Positions 1-7,165 of a stretch of 10,430 nt of DNA are shown here, piece by piece. The notes beneath the pieces are model-generated. The model was not told the origin of the DNA, did not search any database, and was given only the letters and a program-made list of their open reading frames with translations. Origin of the DNA: JBAJNN01 sp036881905 (lineage in GTDB: Bacteria; Pseudomonadota; Alphaproteobacteria; Rhizobiales; Im1). Numbering within the stretch: the stretch's first letter is position 1; each line of letters begins with the position of its first letter. Position numbers and translations under genes: made by a program. Location of the stretch: NCBI GenBank assembly GCA_036881905.1, contig JBAJNN010000048.1:1-10430 (forward strand). The letters run 5' to 3'.

Positions 1-105
1 ATCCCCCTCTACAATTGGCATCGACCACACGGTGCAATAAAAGATCAAACCCCAATCAGTCGCCTCGGCCTAAACAAGGACAACCTATTGAGGCTCCACA
101 ACTAG
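1..105 (+). CDS. IS481-family transposase, C-terminal fragment (5' end outside window)
   Basis: Reading frame 1 from the first base gives 34 residues and then TAG at 103-105. It contains YNWHRPHGAIKD and PISRLGLNKDNLLRLHN. The pattern YNxxRPHxxLxxxxPxxRL near the C-terminus, with an NN/DNxLxLH ending, is typical of IS481-family (IS3-like, DDE) transposases. In this family it follows the catalytic Glu, which would lie outside the window, so activity cannot be judged. The encoded enzyme would cut and join insertion sequence ends. The stop codon TAG is also the first three bases of the adjacent palindromic repeat, so the gene runs straight into it. IS481-family elements generally end in ACA. An ACA is present at 98-100, so the element boundary may fall at or before the stop, but I cannot locate the inverted repeat without the other end. 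The gene converges on the kdsA remnant. Confidence 0.75.
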   Translation: MPLYNWHRPHGAIKDQTPISRLGLNKDNLLRLHN

Positions 106-208
106 AGCATAATCCGATCCGGAGCGAGCCAAAGACGATCAAGATTATGCTTATAAAACAATCAACCAGAGAATTTTCCGTGATTCCGTTGCCGCGGAAA
201 ATGCTCTA
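103..208 (+). repeat. Two-hairpin palindromic repeat, copy 1
   Basis: This 106-bp element is bounded by TAGAGCAT at the left and ATGCTCTA at the right, which are perfect inverted repeats. It contains two stem-loops. The first pairs AGCATAATC (106-114) with GATTATGCT (143-151). The second pairs 168-182 with 193-207, with one mismatch and one pair that would be G-U in RNA. A second copy lies at 9255-9361 in the same orientation, with about 97 of 107 aligned positions identical. Most differences fall in loops and the linker; the arms are nearly invariant. The element supplies the TAG stop of the transposase on one side and the TAG stop of the kdsA remnant (206-208) on the other. From memory, short palindromic repeats with AGAGCAT...ATGCTCT ends are common in alphaproteobacterial genomes, so this is probably a member of such a dispersed family. 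It has no coding capacity. Confidence 0.85.
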
Positions 209-1169
209 GGCCGTTTCCTTGTTTCGACCGCTTCGGCGCGGCCCTCGACCCATATCGGGGGCGGGTTGAACCCTCTCGATACCGTTTCGCGACTCCCGGT
301 CGGTCGTCGCATCAGCCAGCCCCTTGGCCAGGGCGTCGAACCCCATCAAGATTCGTAAACACCGTTCCATATCATCAAGCGGCAGCATATTGGGACCGTT
401 GGAAGGGGCATGATCCGGCTCCTCGTGGCTTTCGATGAAGGTCGCGGCAATGCCGGTCGCGACGGCGGCGCGGGCAAGGATCGGCACAAACTCGCGCTCA
501 CCGCCGCTGGCGGCGCCGATTCCGCCCGGTTTCTGAACCGAATGGGTGGCATCGAACACCGCCGGGCAGCCAAGCCGCTTCATGATCGGTAAGGCGCGCA
601 TATCGGAGATGAGCGTGTTGTAGCCGAGGCATGCGCCACGCTCGCTGACAAGCACGTTGGGGTTGCCGCTCTTTGTGACCTTCGCCACGACATGGCCCAT
701 GTCCGGAGGGCTAGGAAACTGCCCCTTCTTGATGTTGGTGACCCGGCCGGTGGCGGCGGCCACCAGAAGACCGGTCTGGCGACATAAAAAGGCCGGGATT
801 TACAGCACGTCAACCCCTTCGGCGATTTCCGCGCATTGGCCTTTCTCATGCACATCGCTCAGCACCGGCACGGCAAGGTCGCGGTGCAAATCGGCGAAAA
901 GACCAAGCGTCGCTTCCATTCCGACACCACGGCGAGCGGAAAGGTCGGTCCGATTGGCCTTGTCGAGGGAAGTTTTATAGATGAAACCGATTTCAAGCCG
1001 TTCGCTGATGCCCTTGAGGTTGCCGGCCATATCGAAGGCATGGTCCGCGCGATTCGCGCTGGCACGGACCGGCAATGGTCGTCAAGGGCCGGTTGGCAAT
1101 CTCCACCGTCGCGACCCGCGCCAGACGAGCGGGCTTGTGCGCTCCATAACCATCATGAGGCTCGTCCAT
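206..1169 (-). pseudogene. kdsA: 3-deoxy-D-manno-octulosonate 8-phosphate synthase, inactivated (frameshift plus nonsense)
   Basis: Intact KdsA condenses phosphoenolpyruvate with arabinose 5-phosphate to give Kdo 8-phosphate, the precursor of the Kdo that links lipid A to the LPS core. The start ATG is at 1169-1167, after a GGGGG run at 1184-1180 and 22 nt beyond the mscS stop. The N-terminus shows IAGPCQRESR, where the family has IAGPCQxES. At 1045-1046 there is one extra G in CGCGGACC; removing it restores ESRDHAFDMAGNL and then IGFIYKTSLDKANRTD and VPVLSDVH. At 800-802 a TAA replaces the Gln codon of the conserved DVLQIPAFLCRQT; CAA to TAA is a single transition. The same frame then continues with TNIKKGQF, NPNVLVSERG, FDATHSVQKPGG and FIESHEEPD. 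The Asp of the family's SDGPNM/CDGPS motif (E. coli Asp250, a metal ligand in Cys-type enzymes) is Asn here (SNGPNM). KKGQFLAPWDM reads KKGQFPSPPDM. About 36 residues extend past the usual C-terminus to a TAG provided by the repeat. These changes together argue for real decay rather than a single sequencing error. Confidence 0.88.
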
Positions 1170-1191
1170 TGGCCGGTTTCCCCCTATTTCG

Positions 1192-3780
1192 CTATTCACC
1201 CCCGGCCTCCGACATCGGATCGTCGCCAACCTCCGGCATTGGAGGGCCGGCCTCCGGCGGCGGCGCGCCGACAGGCCGGTTCGCCTTCAAATTTTCCAGC
1301 GACACAATCGGATCGCCGGCGCGCACGATAATATCGCGCTGTGGAAACGGAATCTCGATATTGTTTTCCTTAAACGCCCTGAAAATGGCGAATCGCAACG
1401 CGCTGGCGACGCTCAGCCTGAAGTTTACATCGGAAATATAGGCATACAACAGAAAATCGAGCGAACTCTCGCCAAAACCGACGAAATGCGCAGCCGGAGC
1501 GGGAGAACTCAGCGTGTTTTTATTCCGGCGGGCACAGTCCACGAGAATGTCCCGTACGACCTCCGGGTCGGAATTGTAAGCCACCCCGATGCGGATCGGC
1601 ACCCGACCCATGCTGTTGCTATGGGTCCAGTTCTGCACCGGAGCGGAGATGAGATTGGCATTGGGAACGATAATCGAACATTTCGCGAAGGTTTCGATTT
1701 CGGTGGAGCGTACATTGATGCGTTTGACGTAGCCCTCTCCATCGGAGAATTTGATCCAGTCTCCGACCTTGATTGGTCGCTCGACCAGCAAAATCAGACC
1801 GGATGCGAAATTATTGACCACGCTTTGCAGGCCGAACCCGATACCGACACCCAACGCGCCGGCGACAATGGCGATATTCTGGAAATTTACCCCAGCATAG
1901 GCCAGCGTTATGATGATGACCATCAGAAAACCGGCATAGCCACTTCCGGTTTTGATCGAATCGCGCACCCCTCGGTTGAGATTGGTCCGCGCCAGAATCC
2001 TGTTTTCGAGCCAGAAGGTGAAGGCCTTGACCAGCCCCATGCCGATCACAAAAATAAAAATCGCCGACAAGATCATCGAGGGCGAGATCGTCACCCCGGC
2101 AATCTCGAAGCCGAAGAACAGGCTGTTGGTCCAGCCGCGAAGATTGATCCACGGTCCGACAATCTGGACTAGGGCGATCGTCAAGCCAAAGAAAATAAGC
2201 AGGAAATCGAACAGCGTCGTGACTAGAAGGGCGATGCGGTTAATGGCCGGATTTTTCAGCAAAACGACCTTGCGCAGGAACCGGCCGATAGGGTGATGCG
2301 GCCCTAGCCCTTCATTGGTCAGTTCGTCGCCCGAACGATGCAGCAGATAGAGCACGATCACCAGCGCGGAAATGACGACGGACTGTCTGGCGACGAAATG
2401 CGCCAGCTCAATTAGCCCCATGACCAGCGCGATGAGGGTTATGGCGACAATGCCCCAATAGAGAAAAAGGACGTTTTCGGTCCAGGCCAGATCGCTTGGT
2501 GCGCCATCGGGCGTCTGTTTGGGTACATCGACCTGTTCCGGGCCGTCCTCTTGATCGGGAGGGCGCGCGACCAGCAGCAGCAGGATCATCACGACCGCTA
2601 TGGCCATTGCCGTCAGCGCGCTCTCGGTCGCCAAGAGCTGGACCGGCAGATCGGAAATGCCCTGAAAAACAAGGTCGATGCAGATGACCAACGCCAACAG
2701 GTCGAACAGGCGCTTGAGGCGACCGGCCACCTGATCGTCATGGTTGGTCAAGCGCCAGGCCGGGGCGTGCGGGGAAAAAACCCCCCGGTTGAGCGCCCGG
2801 CAAGCCGTGAAGACCACAATGGCCAAGGTTGCCAGCTGATAGAGTTCCCAAGCCGAATCGGAGGCCTGCCACCCTCCGAGCAGAAGAAAGATCACGAAAG
2901 CCCCAAGCCACGCACAGATCGCATTGATCGGTGATGAGGTTACGACCCACTCCAATTTTTCAAGAGCGGTCGGTTGTGTCTTCGAACGCTTGAGACCGCG
3001 CCACCGGTACAGACGGACGCGCCCCCGCAATGCCAGCGCAACCACGGCGCAGCAGAGCAAGATTCTCACAATCAGCACGGCGATACCAAGCGGGGTGAGG
3101 GGACCGGCGATTGCCGAGCGCCAGCCGGCGGTCATGACCGATAGGCGCGCGGCGAAATCCCGCAACGACGCTATACCGCCAATCCACAGATTGGGATTGA
3201 AGACCGAGCGATTGGTCTCGAATATCTTTTGAAAGAACCGCGCATGCCGGCTTTGCGTGGCGGCGGCGGTCGTCTGTTTGATTCGGGTTAAAAGCAGATC
3301 GAGTTTTTTTTGAGTAGCGCCGATTTCGCGGCGCTCATTCTCAAGCTCGCGGCGCCGCGCTGCTATATCCTCGGTCTCAAGACCATTTTTGGGGGCCGGG
3401 CCGAGCTGATCTAAGCTTTCCTCGATATTGGACAGGTGGGGCCGGAATTGCTCGCTGAGTTCAAGAGCCTTTATGTGCAGCTGATCCAGCTGATCCATGC
3501 AACGGTCGATGGCCTCGGTCTCCAGATCAGGTTGCTTCAGGATGGTTTGGATCCCTTGAAGCTTCTGTTGCCAGGAGTGCAGGACACTGCTGTTGGTCTC
3601 GTCTCCGGCCGGAGCGGCGAAAGCGCCGAGCGGCGACAGGGTAGACATCACCAGCGCTACCAATAGAATGATCACGGATTTGAAAGGCGAGGACACGGCA
3701 AAAGCCGTCAATTGGGCTGATGGGGTCATGGCGCTCGATTCCGCTCTGTCGCCGGACTTGACCGGAATGGCATTAACCAT
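1192..3780 (-). CDS. Large mechanosensitive channel, DUF3772/MscS family
   Basis: This 862-residue inner-membrane protein should open under membrane tension and release solutes during hypo-osmotic shock. A hydrophobic stretch near residues 34-56 ending GAFAAP looks like a signal peptide. Residues about 60-200 form a charged, helical, probably periplasmic domain of DUF3772 type. About ten membrane segments follow (near 229-250, 282-302, 311-328, 357-376, 386-405, 437-460, 467-481, 515-541, 567-590 and 616-636). The MscS pore helix and beta domain start near 630, with VAGALGVGIGFGLQSVVNNF, LILLVERPIKVGDWI and IIVPNANLIS. The C-terminal domain ends with IEIPFPQRDI. A Pro/Glu/Met-rich tail (839-862) repeats PEAG/PEVG/SEAG-like units. 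The length fits the large DUF3772 MscS subfamily rather than the 286-residue E. coli MscS. The start at 3780 has a GGGA about 13 nt upstream; Met18 (3729) is an alternative just before the signal peptide. It lies 58 bp after pyrG and 22 bp before kdsA, so co-transcription is likely. Confidence 0.9.
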   Translation of the reverse strand: MVNAIPVKSGDRAESSAMTPSAQLTAFAVSSPFKSVIILLVALVMSTLSPLGAFAAPAGDETNSSVLHSWQQKLQGIQTILKQPDLETEAIDRCMDQLDQLHIKALELSEQFRPHLSNIEESLDQLGPAPKNGLETEDIAARRRELENERREIGATQKKLDLLLTRIKQTTAAATQSRHARFFQKIFETNRSVFNPNLWIGGIASLRDFAARLSVMTAGWRSAIAGPLTPLGIAVLIVRILLCCAVVALALRGRVRLYRWRGLKRSKTQPTALEKLEWVVTSSPINAICAWLGAFVIFLLLGGWQASDSAWELYQLATLAIVVFTACRALNRGVFSPHAPAWRLTNHDDQVAGRLKRLFDLLALVICIDLVFQGISDLPVQLLATESALTAMAIAVVMILLLLVARPPDQEDGPEQVDVPKQTPDGAPSDLAWTENVLFLYWGIVAITLIALVMGLIELAHFVARQSVVISALVIVLYLLHRSGDELTNEGLGPHHPIGRFLRKVVLLKNPAINRIALLVTTLFDFLLIFFGLTIALVQIVGPWINLRGWTNSLFFGFEIAGVTISPSMILSAIFIFVIGMGLVKAFTFWLENRILARTNLNRGVRDSIKTGSGYAGFLMVIIITLAYAGVNFQNIAIVAGALGVGIGFGLQSVVNNFASGLILLVERPIKVGDWIKFSDGEGYVKRINVRSTEIETFAKCSIIVPNANLISAPVQNWTHSNSMGRVPIRIGVAYNSDPEVVRDILVDCARRNKNTLSSPAPAAHFVGFGESSLDFLLYAYISDVNFRLSVASALRFAIFRAFKENNIEIPFPQRDIIVRAGDPIVSLENLKANRPVGAPPPEAGPPMPEVGDDPMSEAGGE

Positions 3781-3838
3781 GCTTATGATTGTCCCTAGCA
3801 GAGTTTAAAATCATTAAGAGAATATTACGCCGCCCTTG

Positions 3839-5464
3839 TCAAACCAGGCGACTCTGATCAAGCGCGGCGGCAATGAAAGAGGCGAACAGGGGGTGTGGCT
3901 CGAAGGGCCTTGATTTGAGTTCGGGATGATACTGCACACCGATAAACCATGGGTGGTCGGGCAGTTCAACCGCTTCGGGCAACAGGCCGTCGGGCGACAT
4001 TGCGGAAAAACGCGCGCCTTTGGCTTCAAGACGATCGCAATAGTGGCGATTGACCTCATAGCGATGGCGGTGGCGCTCCGAAATTGTGGTGGCGTCATAG
4101 ATTTCGGCGACCTTACTGCGCGAGTCGAGTATGGCCTCATAGGCGCCAAGACGCATGGAGCCGCCCAGGTCGTCTTGCTCACCGCGCTGTTCAAGGTCCT
4201 CGCCACGCATCCATTCCCGCAACAAGCCGATAACGGGCTCATCGCTCGGGCCGAATTCACTGGAGCCGGCCTTGGCGATACCGGCCAGGTTGCGCGCCAT
4301 TTCGATGACGGCGAGCTGCATGCCGAAGCATATGCCGAAATACGGTACGTCATGGGTTCTGGCGAAATGCGCCACGGCAATCTTGCCGTCCGCGCCGCGC
4401 GCGCCAAAACCACCGGGCACCAAAATGCCATGGATATCCTCAAGAAGCGGGGCCGGATCCTGCTCCTCAAGGCTTTCCGCGTCGATCCAGTCGATGGCCA
4501 CATTGACATTATTGGCGATTCCACCGTGGATAAGAGCCTCGGTCAATGATTTATAGGCATCGGGAAAGCCGGTGTATTTGCCGACAATAGCAATTTTAAC
4601 CTCGCCTTCCGGAGCGTGGATACATTCGGAGATTTTCCGCCAGCCGCTCAGATCGGGTGTGTCGGGGCGTTCGATTTTGAATGCACGCAACACCTCATGA
4701 TCTAGCCCCTGTTGGTGATAGGCCATCGGCGCATCATAGATACTGCCGACATCGAGGGCCTGAATCACCGAGGGTTCGGCAACATTGCAGAACAATGCGA
4801 TCTTGCGCCGGTCGCCTTGCGGTATGGGACGATCGCTCCGGCACAACAGAATATCCGGCTGAATGCCGATGGCACGAAGGTCCTTGACGGAATGTTGCGT
4901 CGGTTTGGTTTTGAGTTCCTTGGCGCCGGAAATGTAGGGAACAAGGGTGACGTGAATAAAGACACATTGATCGCGGCGTTCATTGCCGATCTGGCGGACC
5001 GCCTCGAAAAACGGCAGGCCCTCAATGTCGCCGACAGTGCCGCCGATTTCGCACAGGACAAAATCATAACCTCCATTGCCATCGAGCACGAAGTCCTTGA
5101 TGGCGTTGGTGACATGGGGAATCACCTGAACCGTGGCGCCGAGATAGTCTCCACGGCGTTCACTCGCGATAATGTCCTGATAAATCCGTCCGGTGGTGAT
5201 GTTGTCCCGACGAGTGCAGGCCCGTCCGGTAAAGCGCTCATAATGCCCGAGATCAAGGTCGGTCTCGGCGCCGTCATCGGTGACGAACACCTCACCATGC
5301 TGATAGGGGCTCATCGTCCCGGGATCGACATTGAGATAGGGGTCGAGCTTGCGCAATCTCGTGGTGTAGCTCCGCGCCTGAAGCAGCGCGGCAAGCGCCG
5401 CGGAGGCCAGACCCTTGCCAAGCGAGGAGACCACACCGCCGGTAATGAAAATATACCGCTCCAT
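3839..5464 (-). CDS. pyrG: CTP synthase
   Basis: PyrG makes CTP from UTP, ATP and glutamine in the cytoplasm, the last step of pyrimidine nucleotide synthesis. The 541-residue product matches the usual length of about 540-550. The N-terminal synthetase domain shows FITGGVVSSLGKGLASA (6-22), the near-invariant block RLRKLDPYLNVDPGTMSPYQ (36-55), DNITTGRIYQ (87-96) and CEIGGTVGDIEG (138-149). The C-terminal class I glutamine amidotransferase domain has LVPGGFGARG (348-357), the nucleophile Cys379 in GICFGMQ, and His513/Glu515 in QYHPELKSRPFEPHPLF. All catalytic residues are present and no disruption is seen. The ATG at 5464 was chosen because MERYIFITGG aligns with the family start; the open frame extends 40 codons further upstream without family similarity. 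A modest AGG lies just before the ATG. The gene sits 147 bp downstream of secG on the same strand, as in many Alphaproteobacteria. A family Glu in the GGFGxRG loop is Ala here, a minor deviation. Confidence 0.97.
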   Translation of the reverse strand: MERYIFITGGVVSSLGKGLASAALAALLQARSYTTRLRKLDPYLNVDPGTMSPYQHGEVFVTDDGAETDLDLGHYERFTGRACTRRDNITTGRIYQDIIASERRGDYLGATVQVIPHVTNAIKDFVLDGNGGYDFVLCEIGGTVGDIEGLPFFEAVRQIGNERRDQCVFIHVTLVPYISGAKELKTKPTQHSVKDLRAIGIQPDILLCRSDRPIPQGDRRKIALFCNVAEPSVIQALDVGSIYDAPMAYHQQGLDHEVLRAFKIERPDTPDLSGWRKISECIHAPEGEVKIAIVGKYTGFPDAYKSLTEALIHGGIANNVNVAIDWIDAESLEEQDPAPLLEDIHGILVPGGFGARGADGKIAVAHFARTHDVPYFGICFGMQLAVIEMARNLAGIAKAGSSEFGPSDEPVIGLLREWMRGEDLEQRGEQDDLGGSMRLGAYEAILDSRSKVAEIYDATTISERHRHRYEVNRHYCDRLEAKGARFSAMSPDGLLPEAVELPDHPWFIGVQYHPELKSRPFEPHPLFASFIAAALDQSRLV

Positions 5465-5611
5465 GGACCTGTACAATACACCAATCGCAAGCGTTGGAAA
5501 CACATTTATCGAACATTCGCGGGCGGGAAGAACCGACCAGAGACGCCATTGATTGCACCGATGTCGCGAAGGAGAAGCCCTCATGCCATCCCTAGGCGAA
5601 AACCAAAATCT

Positions 5612-5998
5612 TTATTGCGACACTGGAACCTGTGGTGTTTGCGGGGTGGGAGACTTCGGCAGTTTGGGCAATATTGTCCCTGAATTCAGGCCGCCTTCCT
5701 TATCTGTGTGTCCGGTCTTCCCGCCATTTTGTTCCGCCGCGGATGGGGCGAGGTCGAGAATCGATCCCGGCGCGCGCGAGGCGCGATGAAGGATGGTCAG
5801 CCCCATGGATGTCAACAAAAACACCATGGCGAGAACAACGGTCGATTTGGTCAGCACATTGCCGGCGCCGCGCGCGGAGAACATGCCGCCGCCGCCACCG
5901 ATGCCGAGCGCTCCTCCTTCCGATCGCTGAAGCAGAACGACCGCGATAAGGGTGACGGTCACCACAATATGAACGATGAGAAGAACTGATTCTACCAT
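5612..5998 (-). CDS. secG: Protein translocase subunit SecG
   Basis: SecG is the small accessory subunit of the SecYEG inner-membrane protein-export channel. The 128-residue product has two membrane helices (about 3-23 and 53-72). The signature LLQRSEGGALGIGGGGGMFSARG (23-45) lies between them, and the second helix begins LTKSTVVLAMVFLLTSMGL. A 50-residue polar tail rich in Gly, Pro, Lys and Gln follows and ends PTPQTPQVPVSQ. Low-complexity tails of this kind are common in alphaproteobacterial SecG. The start at 5998 (MVESVLL) was preferred because SecG proteins begin just before the first helix. An ATG six codons upstream (6016) is possible, but a GGAG directly abuts it, too close to act as its ribosome binding site; for the 5998 start that GGAG is rather distant. 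The frame extends further upstream only as non-similar sequence. The gene lies between tpiA and pyrG, its usual alphaproteobacterial place. Confidence 0.93.
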   Translation of the reverse strand: MVESVLLIVHIVVTVTLIAVVLLQRSEGGALGIGGGGGMFSARGAGNVLTKSTVVLAMVFLLTSMGLTILHRASRAPGSILDLAPSAAEQNGGKTGHTDKEGGLNSGTILPKLPKSPTPQTPQVPVSQ

Positions 5999-6107
5999 TG
6001 ACGTTGCCGTAAGCATCTCCGAGCGGCCACCGCGGGCGGTTCGACATCCGCGCGGACCAGTCTTAAAGTGACGCGGTCGCCGGGGCATGAAGCCCAAGCA
6101 CCCAAGA

Positions 6108-6935
6108 TTATGAGCTGGCTTTAGCGCGAATTGCGCCCGGTTGCAAACCGCCTTTCGCCCGAATACCTTTCAATTTTCGCGAAGCCTTTATAATGTCAAC
6201 GAAATCACCGGCCCGTAAACTGGCGCTTCCCACCAGAACACCATTAACCTGGGGCAGGGACAGAATTTCGCCGGCATTTTTCGCCGTGACCGAGCCGCCG
6301 TAAAGGATGCGCATTCTTTCTGCCTGCCGGGCACTAAAACGGTTGGACAGGGCGGCGCGCAGGCTCTGGTGAACGGCGCCGATCGCCCGCGGCTCCGGTA
6401 TCCGGCCGCCGCCAATAGCCCAGACCGGCTCATAAGCGATCACGGTATTGGCGCAATCAGCACCATCGGGAAGTGAAGCGGCGAGTTGGTGCGCGACAAC
6501 GTCTTCGGTTCGTCCGGCTTCATACTCATGCAGTGTTTCACCAAGGCATAGAATGGCGGTCAGCCCAGCATTATGGGCGGCCGCTACCTTGGCCCGTATC
6601 ATTGCATTATCCTCACCATGGCCAAGACGTCGTTCGCTGTGGCCGAGGATCACGGCCACGGCCCCAGCTGCCCTCAGAAGCGGCGCGGAGACATCGCCGG
6701 TATGGGCGCCTGACGATTTGGTGTGGCAATCCTGCCCGCCGACGGCAATGCCGGTCCGGGCGAGGACGTCACAAAGCGGGGCAATGAGGGTTGCCGGCGG
6801 ACAGATCATAATGTCGCATTCAGGCGTCATGCTGGCGAGCATGCTCACCATGGAACGGACGTTATCGCGAGCCATGACCGCCCCATTCATCTTCCAATTG
6901 CCGACCACCAGGGGCTTAAGTGTATTCCGTGGCAT
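6108..6935 (-). CDS. tpiA: Triosephosphate isomerase
   Basis: TpiA interconverts dihydroxyacetone phosphate and glyceraldehyde 3-phosphate in glycolysis and gluconeogenesis, as a cytoplasmic TIM barrel. The 275-residue product is slightly longer than the typical 250, mainly through a basic C-terminal tail. Visible catalytic residues are Lys15 (GNWKMNG), His99 (ILGHSERR) and Glu169 (IAYEPVWAIGGG, loop 6). The phosphate-binding YGGSV starts at 212, followed by NGVLVGSASLRAGDF. The loop-6 hinge reads AIGGGRIPEP where most enzymes have AIGTGxxxxP, a mild variation. The ATG at 6935 is fixed by a strong AGGAGA at 6950-6945, nine bases upstream, and by homology; 33 upstream in-frame codons are discarded. 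It heads the minus-strand unit tpiA-secG-pyrG. A TATGAT-like -10 (reverse strand, 6989-6984) exists but has no convincing -35, so its promoter is not assigned. Confidence 0.97.
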   Translation of the reverse strand: MPRNTLKPLVVGNWKMNGAVMARDNVRSMVSMLASMTPECDIMICPPATLIAPLCDVLARTGIAVGGQDCHTKSSGAHTGDVSAPLLRAAGAVAVILGHSERRLGHGEDNAMIRAKVAAAHNAGLTAILCLGETLHEYEAGRTEDVVAHQLAASLPDGADCANTVIAYEPVWAIGGGRIPEPRAIGAVHQSLRAALSNRFSARQAERMRILYGGSVTAKNAGEILSLPQVNGVLVGSASLRAGDFVDIIKASRKLKGIRAKGGLQPGAIRAKASS

Positions 6936-6944
6936 ATGCCACTC

Positions 6945-6950
6945 TCTCCT
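6945..6950 (-). promoter_or_regulatory. Ribosome binding site of tpiA
   Basis: AGGAGA on the minus strand, nine bases before the ATG at 6935. It is the reason for choosing that start over the upstream in-frame ATG at 7034. Confidence 0.8.
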
Positions 6951-7051
6951 GTATCCAACACGGCGCCAACCGCAATGGGCGGCATCATAACCCTGGCGGC
7001 GCGCAAAATCCATATCCGCTCGCCGGATGGACAAATTTGCGATTTTGACCC

Positions 7052-7080
7052 TTGCCCGGGCGGCGTGGCGTTCCTATAAT
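7052..7080 (+). promoter_or_regulatory. Probable sigma-70-type promoter of ppiD
   Basis: A perfect -10 hexamer TATAAT at 7075-7080 is preceded, with an exact 17-bp spacer, by TTGCCC (7052-7057), which matches the TTGACA consensus at four of six positions. Transcription would begin near 7087 and leave a leader of about 80 bases before the ppiD ATG at 7166. This is seen directly in sequence; activity is inferred. No operator is obvious in the 230-bp divergent region. Confidence 0.55.
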
Positions 7081-7165
7081 GCGCCCGAATTGACGGCGTA
7101 ACGGACCGGCTCTTGCATTCCGACCGCGAAGTTTTCGGACTCTTGCAAGGAATACGACGAAGATC

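Noticed and set aside
15..209. 64-codon plus-strand frame at the left edge
   Set aside because: It is out of frame with the recognisable transposase tail and runs through the palindromic repeat; a shadow.
1486..2172. Plus-strand frame of 228 codons within the mscS region
   Set aside because: Antisense shadow of the channel gene; composition reflects the reverse complement of membrane-helix codons.
4712..5683. Long plus-strand open frame of 323 codons opposite pyrG
   Set aside because: It is antisense to a clear pyrG along nearly its whole length, with no recognisable motif; a codon-bias shadow.
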